Assembly: GCF_009664365.1 (NCBI RefSeq)
Contig: NZ_CP044310.1
Span: 3,731,001 to 3,795,000 of the forward strand
From: Paenibacillus xylanilyticus
GTDB taxonomy: Bacteria > Bacillota > Bacilli > Paenibacillales > Paenibacillaceae
Direction of reading: 5' to 3'
DNA length: 64,000 nt
In this document: positions 54,465-63,557 of the stretch, in pieces
Layout: each line of letters opens with the position of its first letter
Numbering within the stretch: the stretch's first letter is position 1
Position numbers and translations under genes: made by a program
Notes under the pieces: model-generated
Seen by the model: the letters and a program-made list of their open reading frames with translations, nothing else
What the model was told of the DNA's origin: nothing
Databases searched by the model: none

Positions 54465-55307
54465 TTATTTACTACGTACGACTCGTAATCCCTGATCGGG
54501 ACCAATGCCATTCGCATCGAATTTTCCTGGATAGGAAATCTCTGCTGTATTTACACTACTGACCCAGCCCCCACCCTTGCTGACTCTCCAGGTGTTGTCC
54601 GGGGTCTCCGGATGGCTGTGCCATTCCCAGCACCATTCTCTAACATTACCAGACATATCATAGATACCAAGTTCATTGGCCTTCTGCTGACCTACTTGCT
54701 TGGTTTGATTCCGATTGTTTTCAATGGCTGGCCAGTTCCAGTCTCCTGTTAACGGCTTTTCACCGGCATTCATCCAGTACCACGCCACTTCGTCTGGATT
54801 GTTGCCTCCGCTATAAGTAAAATTCTCACTCTTTTGTCCGCCACTTGCGGCATATTCCCATTCTTCTGCCGTTGGCAGACGATATCCATTCGCATCTTCA
54901 TTGATGGTTACAGTCCATTTAACATTATCATTTTCATTCTTATTATTCGGATCCAGCGTTTCTTTATCAATGATGTAATACGGTTTAAGGTTTTCCTTCA
55001 TGCTGCGTGCATTACAGTATTCGATTGCATCATACCAGCTCACCCTTTCAACGGGCCGTTCTTCCCCTTTAAAACCAGAGGGATTGTCTCCCATAACGTC
55101 AGCCCATTGTTTCTGGGTCACTTCATATTTGCCGATATAAAAATCAGACAGTATGATGTCTTTGCCACTATAATTGCTTTTACTGCTCTTGAATGCCCCA
55201 CCCTCAACCAATACAAGATCATCACTCACGGTAGTACTGCTGCCTGTCGAACAAGCACTTAATCCAACAAAAGCTGCGATGAGCAGAAATATCATCCACT
55301 TTCTCAT
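54465..55307 (-). CDS. Formylglycine-generating-enzyme-like (SUMF1/FGE-sulfatase domain) lipoprotein
   Basis: 280 residues. The signal ends in the lipobox LSAC with Cys19. The rest is one FGE-sulfatase domain: IGKYEVTQKQWADVMGDNPS near 58, VERVSWYDAIEYCNARS, NGYRLPTAEEWEYAASGG and the C-terminal NVREWCWEWH...GLRVVRSK. The paired Cys of true copper-dependent formylglycine-generating enzymes is not evident, and no sulfatase gene is in view. It is therefore probably a surface protein that uses this C-type-lectin-like fold for binding (inference). It is 94 nt downstream of the xylanase gene and followed by a terminator, so it may be the last gene of the xylan operon. Confidence 0.85.
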   Translation of the reverse strand: MRKWMIFLLIAAFVGLSACSTGSSTTVSDDLVLVEGGAFKSSKSNYSGKDIILSDFYIGKYEVTQKQWADVMGDNPSGFKGEERPVERVSWYDAIEYCNARSMKENLKPYYIIDKETLDPNNKNENDNVKWTVTINEDANGYRLPTAEEWEYAASGGQKSENFTYSGGNNPDEVAWYWMNAGEKPLTGDWNWPAIENNRNQTKQVGQQKANELGIYDMSGNVREWCWEWHSHPETPDNTWRVSKGGGWVSSVNTAEISYPGKFDANGIGPDQGLRVVRSK

Positions 55308-55401
55308 CTGTAGGTCTCCTTTAAAACGGGAATGAAGAGCAAGACAGATCCATAGACCTGCCTTGCCTAAGGTTTAGACTAGCCGATTGAAAAGAGAGCG
55401 C

Positions 55402-56034
55402 TTACCAAACAGTCACATTCGAACTACCGCTACTTTGATATCCTTCGGTGGCCATCACTTGATAGGACCAGCTGTTACCCAAGTACATTCCCTTGCTCGC
55501 CCACGCATTTACGTGATTCTGGAACGTAATTTGGGAATTTACACCGATTGAACGTTTGGATTGTCTAACACTCCAGTATTGCGGGAATGTTGAATACCCG
55601 TCAATGGATGGCTGATTGTATCTCATCGTAGTATAGATGTCATATGTGCCACCATCACTGGTTACTGTGCCTTTGTATGTTCCGGTTGGCCGGTATGTTC
55701 CCCAGTTATCCACCACGTAGTATTCAATAAGTGCATTCCGTGTCCACCCGTAAAACGTCAAATATCCGTTGCCGGATGGAGAGAATACACCCGCATTGTA
55801 ATTCACTACACGATTAGGTGTACCGTAAGTCCACCCTTTACCGACAACAAAGTTCCCCGTGTTCTGCCAGTTTACACTGTAGTTTCCTCCCGAACCGTTC
55901 ACGGCATTAACAGTACCCCCGCCATCTGTCCAGTTCTGCCAGTAATCTGTAGCACCTGTCGTAGCGGCGAATACACCAAAACTCATGGAAGCGGCAAGGA
56001 CAACAGTTAACAATTTTTTTCCGAATTTAAACAT
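55402..56034 (-). CDS. xynA: Secreted GH11 endo-1,4-beta-xylanase
   Basis: 210 residues with a signal peptide of about 28. The beta-jelly-roll GH11 fold is complete: nucleophile Glu104 ([18 protein letters not shown]), the thumb region around [20 protein letters not shown], and acid/base Glu197 ([17 protein letters not shown]). Size and sequence match the small Bacillus-type XynA. It cuts xylan main chain outside the cell. AGGAGG is upstream of the ATG. It starts 85 nt after the CE1-type esterase gene, with a probable SGNH esterase gene further upstream in the same direction. Confidence 0.97.
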   Translation of the reverse strand: MFKFGKKLLTVVLAASMSFGVFAATTGATDYWQNWTDGGGTVNAVNGSGGNYSVNWQNTGNFVVGKGWTYGTPNRVVNYNAGVFSPSGNGYLTFYGWTRNALIEYYVVDNWGTYRPTGTYKGTVTSDGGTYDIYTTMRYNQPSIDGYSTFPQYWSVRQSKRSIGVNSQITFQNHVNAWASKGMYLGNSWSYQVMATEGYQSSGSSNVTVW

Positions 56035-56119
56035 GGTAAAAACCTCCTGATATTTGGATTAGGTTTTGAATAATTCGGTACTTTTTGGGTAGGCACTGGA
56101 GTCGGAGTTGAATTGGTAT

Positions 56120-56917
<798 letters not shown>

Positions 56918-56946
56918 CTATTGGATTAATCTCCGGCCTTTTTTTG

Positions 56947-58239
56947 TTAGCTGACATAGCCAAAACCAAGAATCGTGAAACGTTTATCCTCGTGCCCGTC
57001 TGCCATTTCGATCTCGATCGTATGCTCGCTGACGTGCTTCTCTTGAATCAGGAGCATGGCATGACAGCGTGTCCAATTTACTTCATGCGGATCGGCAGTT
57101 TTGGTGAGAACACCATCCACTTTGATCCGGGCTGTTCCGAACTCGTCGCTTCCGGAGTCTTTGAAGATTAAAAGAAGACTTCTGCAACGCATTTGCAGCT
57201 TGAACTTTTGTGCTTCGGCCCTCTCACCGCGGGTATACATCCAATTGTGCGGAAAGAGCGGCGTAGCATAATCGTGATCATCCATCTCAGCCATCTGCAG
57301 GTCAATATCCGTCTGCGCGAAGCACCCAGGGTCGATTTTGGCAAGCTGATTGCCATTTTTCCGATCCAGAAGTTTCACGTAGACGAAATCGTCCCCAATC
57401 AGAGGCGGCCTTCTCAGATCATGATCGTCCTGGTCCAGTTCGGCATGATTCACTGCATCAAACAGGTGACCCAGGGCATCGGCCATGATCTGATGTCCCA
57501 GGTTGGTCGGATGATATATATCATGAAAATATTGCTCTTTGGTTACGACGTTACCTTCTTGCTTGGTCTTGTGGAATTGCTCGACAAGAGCATCCTTCAT
57601 GCTCACCATGGGCAGATTGTAATGCCAGCCCACCGGAGCTAGGCGATCCTGTAGATTCCAGTCATTCTCAAAGACACTGAACAAAAGGATGACTGCAGGC
57701 TTGTTATCTGCAGCAAGCGCTTTCAATATTAAACTTTCGTAACAGTTCCCCCGGGTTTCATCATCCGCATCATTAACTGCAAACTCAATAACGACGATAT
57801 CCGGTTGAATTTGACCATCTCCAAGCACATCACGATCATAGCGTATCATTCCAAGTTCGGAAGGCGTTCCGCCTACTCCGGCTTTAACCAACTGAATGGA
57901 ACGACTGTCTGATGGAGCAAACATCGCCTTGAACCGCTCATACGATCGATAGGCGTAACTACGGAGATGAATAGGGATTGCGCCAGCGCCGTGTGTGATA
58001 GATCCACCGATATAAGCCATAACAACAGGTTCACCCTGCCCAGCCTTTTGAATCGCCCGTTTTAATCTGGCATTGTGACCTTTGTTCAAAAGAGATTGGC
58101 TAATCATGTTGTGATATTCAGGGGAGCAGTAATCGAACGTTACCTCGTTATTCGTCTCCTTCACTCCAACGGGATCGCGCGGTGCAGTTACCCCTTGGTG
58201 TATATCTGCTCCTGGTGTATCTCCTGCATCGCGAACCAT
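56947..58239 (-). CDS. SGNH/GDSL-type esterase, probably deacetylating xylo-oligosaccharides
   Basis: The ATG at 58239 (MVRDAGDTPGAD) has AAGGATGG about 9 nt upstream; the upstream extension is poor. 430 residues, no signal peptide. Block I is AYIGGSITHGAG with Ser80, the Gly and Asn blocks appear as AGVGGTPS and FAVNDADDE, and block V DIYHPTNLGH gives Asp and His. The C-terminal third (about 290-430) looks like a beta-rich accessory domain. The two-domain build resembles CE2-like and related SGNH deacetylases, but the family is uncertain. It heads the minus-strand xylan genes, divergent from the GH8 gene. Confidence 0.82.
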   Translation of the reverse strand: MVRDAGDTPGADIHQGVTAPRDPVGVKETNNEVTFDYCSPEYHNMISQSLLNKGHNARLKRAIQKAGQGEPVVMAYIGGSITHGAGAIPIHLRSYAYRSYERFKAMFAPSDSRSIQLVKAGVGGTPSELGMIRYDRDVLGDGQIQPDIVVIEFAVNDADDETRGNCYESLILKALAADNKPAVILLFSVFENDWNLQDRLAPVGWHYNLPMVSMKDALVEQFHKTKQEGNVVTKEQYFHDIYHPTNLGHQIMADALGHLFDAVNHAELDQDDHDLRRPPLIGDDFVYVKLLDRKNGNQLAKIDPGCFAQTDIDLQMAEMDDHDYATPLFPHNWMYTRGERAEAQKFKLQMRCRSLLLIFKDSGSDEFGTARIKVDGVLTKTADPHEVNWTRCHAMLLIQEKHVSEHTIEIEMADGHEDKRFTILGFGYVS

Positions 58240-58283
58240 GTTTACCACCATCCTTTCTTCGATCAAAAGTTTCATGGTCAATT

Positions 58284-58342
58284 GAAGGACCAAACGGGTA
58301 AAACTTTATGCTTGGTGGGTCCTTCTTCACGAGTGTAACACT
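58284..58342 (-). other. Inverted repeats in the leader of the SGNH esterase gene
   Basis: GAAGGACC (58284-58291) and GGTCCTTC (58318-58325) are exact inverted copies with a 26-nt loop. Next to them AGTGT-A-ACACT (58332-58342) is a perfect palindrome. In minus-strand RNA the first pair lies about 45 nt before the start codon without a U-run. A structured leader or operator is possible. Confidence 0.35.
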
Positions 58343-58445
58343 TACATAATTTTACAGATACCCGATAAAGTATAGGACTTGCAGCAATCATATCATTTCA
58401 ATTTGGCGGTGAAAATCCAAGGAAGGAAAGAACTAAGATTTCCAA

Positions 58446-58485
58446 TGTAAACGCTTTAATTTATACACATTTACCGTGATATAAT
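58446..58485 (+). promoter_or_regulatory. GH8 promoter with overlapping cre-like site
   Basis: TGTAAACGCTTTAA (58446-58459) matches 13 of 14 cre positions. A perfect TATAAT -10 box is at 58480-58485, 35 nt before the start codon, so the cre site covers the -35 region. CcpA binding there would block transcription when glucose is present. Confidence 0.7.
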
Positions 58486-58519
58486 GGGTTTAACGTTTGC
58501 ATTAAAAGGAGGAAAACCC

Positions 58520-59662
58520 ATGAATATCACCCGTCAAGGATCCTATGATACAAATACATATAACAATCTCTTTCACAAGTTTGGTTATGAGGAACAGGAA
58601 ATAAATACACGGCTGGAGACGTCATGGAACGAGCTGTTTTATGGAGAAGAGAATACGCGAATCTATTACCCGATGGGTGAGGACAAAGGCTATTTACTCG
58701 ATACCGGTAATAACGATGTTCGCTCCGAAGGCATGTCTTATGGCATGATGATGGCTGTTCAGATGGACAAAAAAGAAGAATTCGATCGGCTCTGGAATTA
58801 TTCCCATACGTTCATGCAGCATGCTGAAGGTCGATACAAGGATTATTTTGCCTGGCACTGCAAACCCGATGGAACCCGCTTATCTCAAGGTCCTGCACCT
58901 GATGGTGAGGAGTTTTTCGCGATGGCTCTGTTCTTTGCTTCTAACCGCTGGGGTGATGGAGATGCCCCTTATAACTATAAGGAACAAGCCAGAAGAATTC
59001 TCCGAGCATGCATTCATCAAGGGGAAAATGGCGAGGGAGATCCCATGTGGGACCCGGAAACCAAGCTGATCAAATTTGTACCGGAATCACCATTCAGTGA
59101 TCCATCCTACCATCTCCCCCATTTCTATGAGTTGTTTGCATTATATGCGGATGAAGACGATCAAACCTTCTGGAGAGATGCAGCGGCGGCAAGTCGAGCT
59201 TATCTGCATACCGCCTGTCATCCTGTAACCGGGCTTTCGCCTGAATATGCGAACTATGACGGATCACCAGCTCCTGTTCAGCCGCATGGTGATTTTAGAC
59301 ACTTTTACAGCGATGCATACCGGGTTGCCGCGAATATAGCTCTGGACTGGGAATGGTTCGGCAAGGATCCCTGGCAGGTGGAGCAGTCCAATCGAATTCA
59401 GTCCTTCTTCAGCAGCATTGATGTCGCCGAATATCGCAGATATACCATTGAAGGTGAACCGTTCGATGAACCTTCCTTGCATCCGATCGGTCTGCTCGCT
59501 ACCAACGCCATGGCCTCACTAGCTGCAGATGGTCCACATGTGGAACATTTTGTACGCCTCTTTTGGAACACCCCCCTGCGCCAGGGTGAGCGCCGCTATT
59601 ACGATAACTGTCTGTATTTCTTCAGCTTGCTGGCTTTAAGCGGCAGATATCGGATATATTAA
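58520..59662 (+). CDS. GH8 reducing-end xylose-releasing exo-oligoxylanase (Rex)
   Basis: The ATG at 58520 (MNITRQGSYD) has AAAGGAGG about 8 nt upstream. 380 residues, no signal peptide. The protein matches the family of B. halodurans Rex along its length, including YLLDTGNNDVRSEGMSYGMMMAVQ with the general acid Glu70, QGPAPDGEEFFAMALFFAS, PSYHLPHFYELFALYA and YSDAYRVAANIALDWEWF with the probable base Asp265. It removes single xylose units from the reducing end of xylo-oligosaccharides, EC 3.2.1.156 (family knowledge). As a cytoplasmic enzyme it would finish what the secreted GH11 xylanase starts. Regulated by a cre-like site at -35. Confidence 0.95.
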   Translation: MNITRQGSYDTNTYNNLFHKFGYEEQEINTRLETSWNELFYGEENTRIYYPMGEDKGYLLDTGNNDVRSEGMSYGMMMAVQMDKKEEFDRLWNYSHTFMQHAEGRYKDYFAWHCKPDGTRLSQGPAPDGEEFFAMALFFASNRWGDGDAPYNYKEQARRILRACIHQGENGEGDPMWDPETKLIKFVPESPFSDPSYHLPHFYELFALYADEDDQTFWRDAAAASRAYLHTACHPVTGLSPEYANYDGSPAPVQPHGDFRHFYSDAYRVAANIALDWEWFGKDPWQVEQSNRIQSFFSSIDVAEYRRYTIEGEPFDEPSLHPIGLLATNAMASLAADGPHVEHFVRLFWNTPLRQGERRYYDNCLYFFSLLALSGRYRIY

Positions 59663-59738
59663 TCACTCTACAATGAGTCATCGTACAGACGGAGTCCTAT
59701 GCATTACAGCGCATCTCACAGACTGAAATCTCAACGTA

Positions 59739-59779
59739 AAGAGGACCTTTCCGGCGTTAACAGCCGTGGAGGTCCTCTT
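59739..59779. terminator. Bidirectional terminator between the GH8 and GH5 genes
   Basis: AAGAGGACCT (59739-59748) pairs perfectly with AGGTCCTCTT (59770-59779), with an inner GGC/GCC stem. The two flanking genes converge on it. Confidence 0.85.
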
Positions 59780-59790
59780 GTGCAATAATG

Positions 59791-61494
59791 TTAATTGCTG
59801 ACCGCGATAAATTTCCATTGTTGATTCGTTGCACCCGTGTACGTATTCTGCTGCAACTTGGCGCCATCGGATATGGAAGCGCTTTCCACTTCAATCGCTT
59901 TGTTGCTGTTTACGTTAATGATACTCCAGTATCCATTCCCCAGATCGTTGACTTTGAAATGCTGTGCGGTCGTGTTCAGATTGCTCATGAGCTGAACCGC
60001 TTCACCGTTCGTGAGAGTACCGTTGCGAATATCAATTACTTTGTCCGGTGAGTTCACGCTGGTTAGTGTATAGCTGCCACCGCCGATGGAGGTCAGAACC
60101 CACTTCTGAGGATTGCCGCCCAGATCGCTCCATTGCTGAAGCTGAAGATTGTTTTGATTTTGCCCTCCAGGAACGTCAATGACCTTACCCGAATGTCTGG
60201 CCACAATCTTGTAGGTTGCACCTGACACAAGCCCGGTTGTGGGTCCACCACCATTTCCACCCGGGTACGATTGAGCACGTTCATGGTACCAGTTGAACAG
60301 GAATCGTCCCATGGCACTCCGTGAAGCATCACCATCCCATTTCAGTCCAGCCGTTGGATCGGCAAAAGAGCTGCGCTGCCCTGGCTCAAGAATGAAGCCG
60401 TTCATGTGAGCCGCAATACTAACGTTTCCAGCCGCGTTGAAGATGGTTTTGGTATTGGTACCAAAACCTTCGTTGCTGCCATTAAACAGGTTCCAATAGG
60501 CCGAATCACCAGGTTTGTTCTTAAACCAGGTTACTTCCGTGATATTGATCGGATACTTGTCTGCGGCTGCTTTCACATTGGTATTCCACTGATCTTGCAA
60601 AATGGAGAAGTTATCATACGCGCCGTAACCCGGATACCAGTGAACCGCATAGCCGTAGTTGTTCAGGGGATCTGTCAATGGATGGCTTGCCGTCAGACTG
60701 TAGAACTGGTTATACCCCAGACCTGCAGCCCAGATGACGTTATCGGCACCCTGGCTACGAATCGTGGAGATGATGGAGTTCTGGAAATTGCGCAGGTCAT
60801 TCCAGTGATCCACAAAATCATTTTCCCCGTTGTATCCGCCCCAATGTCCATTCGCATACGATTTCACTGGCTCGTTAATGAGCTCAAAGTGAACGTTATC
60901 GGCACTTTTAATCTCAGGACGTGATGCAAGATATCCCCAGATTTGATTGAATTTCTGCAGGTTGGAAGCGGTGGTTGCCTGGTCATCCTTCAAGGTAAAG
61001 TCGAGTCCCAGGACGACATACACACCTTTGGTTTTGGCATATTGAATGTATGGGATAATGACGTTCTGCGTAACGGTCTGCACACCGGCGAAATTGTATG
61101 TACCCGCCGCCACATCACCCATGTCCTCACGATCAATGAACAGACGTACCTGATTCATGTTCCATCCATGATTGCTGCCGTATTTCGGACTTGTGTCCGC
61201 AAATGTATCGGTAATGTCTTTCAGGTAGGCCAGTGTAGCCGCATGACGATTGTTGCCGTGCAAATTAAGATAATAATTGCTGCTCTGATACGTCCAGTAT
61301 GCACCTGAAGGTTGATGCCAACCGTTCAGAAGCACAGGCTGATTGTTGCTGTTCACCAGATTCTTGCCACTTACGTGAAGCTTGCCCATAGGCATGCCTA
61401 CCCACGCCTCTGCGCGGCTTCCTCCCCATGGAGCAATCGTAATGAGTAAAGCCAAAACGAGTAAAAGTTTACAAGACATCCACATCTTTTTCAC
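59791..61494 (-). CDS. Secreted GH5 glycoside hydrolase with C-terminal ricin-type CBM13
   Basis: The GTG at 61494 (KKMWMSCK) has ACAGGAGG 7 nt upstream; the longer frame is not needed. 567 residues. Signal peptide to about residue 30 (SRAEA). The TIM barrel covers about 35-410 with acid/base Glu208 (ELINEPVKS) and nucleophile Glu320 (INITEVTWF), so it is a GH5-type clan-A enzyme. A glycine-rich linker (about 422-428) leads to a ricin-B-like domain (about 430-567) with repeated QW motifs (LQLQQWSDLGGNPQKWVL, LQQNTYTGATNQQWKF). Substrate is undecided: xylan, arabinoxylan or mannan. It lies 200 bp downstream of the permease pair on the same strand. Confidence 0.85.
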   Translation of the reverse strand: MKKMWMSCKLLLVLALLITIAPWGGSRAEAWVGMPMGKLHVSGKNLVNSNNQPVLLNGWHQPSGAYWTYQSSNYYLNLHGNNRHAATLAYLKDITDTFADTSPKYGSNHGWNMNQVRLFIDREDMGDVAAGTYNFAGVQTVTQNVIIPYIQYAKTKGVYVVLGLDFTLKDDQATTASNLQKFNQIWGYLASRPEIKSADNVHFELINEPVKSYANGHWGGYNGENDFVDHWNDLRNFQNSIISTIRSQGADNVIWAAGLGYNQFYSLTASHPLTDPLNNYGYAVHWYPGYGAYDNFSILQDQWNTNVKAAADKYPINITEVTWFKNKPGDSAYWNLFNGSNEGFGTNTKTIFNAAGNVSIAAHMNGFILEPGQRSSFADPTAGLKWDGDASRSAMGRFLFNWYHERAQSYPGGNGGGPTTGLVSGATYKIVARHSGKVIDVPGGQNQNNLQLQQWSDLGGNPQKWVLTSIGGGSYTLTSVNSPDKVIDIRNGTLTNGEAVQLMSNLNTTAQHFKVNDLGNGYWSIINVNSNKAIEVESASISDGAKLQQNTYTGATNQQWKFIAVSN

Positions 61495-61692
61495 TTTATA
61501 TCCTCCTGTCATGATCGATTGCTATCCTCAATGCAATATCCGATGAATTACAGCAGAATCTAAAAGTAGCTAAACATCGGTTGGCGCACGCTTCCGCAAC
61601 CCGTTCCATACGTTCAGGCGCAAGACTCCTCCTCCTCTCTTCAGATCGTATCGATCTGTCTCGGATCTTCCTTCACGGTTAAGGCTAACGTT

Positions 61693-62637
61693 TTAGCCAA
61701 CGATTCCTGTACGTTCTACACTTTCCACGAAATAACGCTGCACGAAGAGATAGATAACAATCAAAGGCAGAATGGCGAGCAATATTCCCGTATCCTGAAT
61801 CATGCTCAGATAAAAAGGATCCGCCTTAGAGGCTCCATCACTTACTTGTTGGGCCAGATTATACGGAAGCGAAGACAGTTGGGTCGACATGACCTTACTT
61901 GAAGTCAGATACGTGGTCGTGTAGAAGCTATCATTCCACTGCCATACAAAGGAAAACAGCATTACGGTCACCATGGATGGAATGGCATTCGGCAGCATGA
62001 TACGGGCAAAGGTCCGCCCAATGCCTGCCCCGTCCACATATGCAGCCTCTTCCACTTCCTTCGGAATGCCGCGGAAGAACTGACGAAAGATGAAAATATA
62101 CAATCCGGCTTTAAGCGAATTGGCCGTAATGGCGGTCAGAATGAACGGCCAGTAGGTATTCAGCAGATTCACCGGTTTACCGGCAATCAGTGTCATCAAG
62201 CCCATCAGGTCGAAGCTTTTCAGATTGAGATACACCGGAATCAAAATCGTCGTGGGCGGCACGAGAATCGTGAGAATCACACCTGCGAACAGCAAATTGC
62301 TCCCCTTGAACTTCAAACGGGCAAAACCATACCCTGCAAGGGCACAAGACGCTGTCGTTAACAATGTTGTTGTAGCTGACAGCGCGAAGGTATTGAACAG
62401 AGTCGCCCAGTAATCCATAACCCGGATGGCCTGCTGAAAGTTATCGATCGAGAAATTCTGGGGGATCCATACCACTACTGCGGAATACAGGTCACCCTTA
62501 TCTTTGATGGACGTTGAGATTTTCTGAAATATCGGAAAGAGGATAACAAAGGAAAGTCCAGTAATCAGTACGAACCGAATCACAGACCAGAGCCAGCCTT
62601 TCCAGTGTTCCAGCGATAATAATCGAGAAGTCGTCAC
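61693..62637 (-). CDS. Sugar ABC transporter permease, MalG type (third importer)
   Basis: The GTG at 62637 (TTSRLLSLEHWKGW) has AAAGGAGG about 9 nt upstream; the longer frame overlaps the previous gene. 314 residues, about six membrane helices. EAA loop: VEEAAYVDGAGIGRTFARIMLPNAIP. C-terminus QRYFVESVERTGIVG, the MalG/ThuG group rather than the LplC type. Its start lies 18 bp after the end of the MalF-type gene. It is probably cotranscribed with the DUF5696-like gene, with the GH5 gene 200 bp downstream. A small inverted repeat (GGCTAA-CGTT-TTAGCC) covers the stop codon. Confidence 0.93.
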   Translation of the reverse strand: MTTSRLLSLEHWKGWLWSVIRFVLITGLSFVILFPIFQKISTSIKDKGDLYSAVVVWIPQNFSIDNFQQAIRVMDYWATLFNTFALSATTTLLTTASCALAGYGFARLKFKGSNLLFAGVILTILVPPTTILIPVYLNLKSFDLMGLMTLIAGKPVNLLNTYWPFILTAITANSLKAGLYIFIFRQFFRGIPKEVEEAAYVDGAGIGRTFARIMLPNAIPSMVTVMLFSFVWQWNDSFYTTTYLTSSKVMSTQLSSLPYNLAQQVSDGASKADPFYLSMIQDTGILLAILPLIVIYLFVQRYFVESVERTGIVG

Positions 62638-62654
62638 GCTGAACGTCCTCCTTT

Positions 62655-63557
62655 CTAATCTTGATAGAAGACTCGTTTCGAGAAAATTATGGATACAATC
62701 ACGAGAATGATGGCAATCGCCAGAAAATACACCCATGCCATCGCTGAGCTGAGGCCAAAGTCAAATTTCACGAATCCGGTATCCCGGATCAGTTCAGTCA
62801 TGGCGTTATTGGCAAACGAGTCGATAATCGTGTAGATCGCATTGACAAAGATCAGCGGACTGACCATCGGGAATGTAATCTTCCAGAATGCTTCGTACCC
62901 GGTAGCACCTTCCATTTTGGATGCCTCATAGAGCTGAGGCGAAATGGTCTGGATGCCAGCCAAAAAGATCAAAATCTGCACGCCCGACTGGCTGACAATC
63001 TGATAGATCCGATCCACTGCGCTGCTCAGATACGTCACGATCCATTCGCTCACCCCGGCATCCAGCATCAGATTTTCAAGCTCAAATGTACCTAGTGCGC
63101 TTCCTCCGGTACTGCTCTGATTAACAGCATCAATCAAGCTGGTGCTCTCCAGTGACATGATGACACCGGATGCCAGAATAACGGGCAGGAAGAATATGGA
63201 ACGTGCCACAGCCCGGCCTCTGAACTTCTGGTTCAGGATGACGGCGAGAAACAGGCTAAATATGACAATAAGAGGCACATTGACAAGCACATCGGTAATC
63301 GACTCGATCAACGCCCGGTTAAAACTGGTATTGACGGTGAGCGCCTGAATATAGTTGGCAACCCCGGTGAATTGAATGGCAATGCCTTCCGCATTGGCCT
63401 GAATCGTGCTCATGCTGTAACGCAGCGACGCGAGCAGCGGGATGAAGAAAAACAATACAAATCCGACCAGCCATGGAAGCACGTAGATGACGCCCCACAT
63501 GGCTTTCTGCTGAGCATACGTACGACTTCCCAATTTCCATTTCAGGAGTGTCTTCAG
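62655..63557 (-). CDS. Sugar ABC transporter permease, MalF type (third importer)
   Basis: About 300 residues. The N-terminus is uncertain. A TTG at 63533 has only a weak RBS. A CTG at 63557 overlaps the stop of the upstream gene by two bases (CTGA) with GGTGG about 9 nt before it, and it gives a natural leader (KTLLKWKLGSRTYAQQKAMWGVIYVLPW). About six membrane helices, beginning with GVIYVLPWLVGFVLFFFIPLLASL. EAA loop: QLYEASKMEGATGYEAFWKITFPMVSPL. It is coupled to the DUF5696-like gene and the MalG-type gene. Confidence 0.92.
   Translation of the reverse strand: MKTLLKWKLGSRTYAQQKAMWGVIYVLPWLVGFVLFFFIPLLASLRYSMSTIQANAEGIAIQFTGVANYIQALTVNTSFNRALIESITDVLVNVPLIVIFSLFLAVILNQKFRGRAVARSIFFLPVILASGVIMSLESTSLIDAVNQSSTGGSALGTFELENLMLDAGVSEWIVTYLSSAVDRIYQIVSQSGVQILIFLAGIQTISPQLYEASKMEGATGYEAFWKITFPMVSPLIFVNAIYTIIDSFANNAMTELIRDTGFVKFDFGLSSAMAWVYFLAIAIILVIVSIIFSKRVFYQD

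Noticed and set aside
55393-55406. cre-like sequence AGAGAGCGCTTACC at the end of the xylanase gene
   Set aside because: Two mismatches, and it overlaps the xylanase stop codon, so it may be chance. It would matter only if the SUMF1-like gene had its own promoter here.
58284-58342. T-box riboswitch in the leader of the SGNH esterase gene
   Set aside because: A GGTCC-type stem caught attention, but the conserved T-box sequence and a terminator are missing, so only a generic structured leader is reported.
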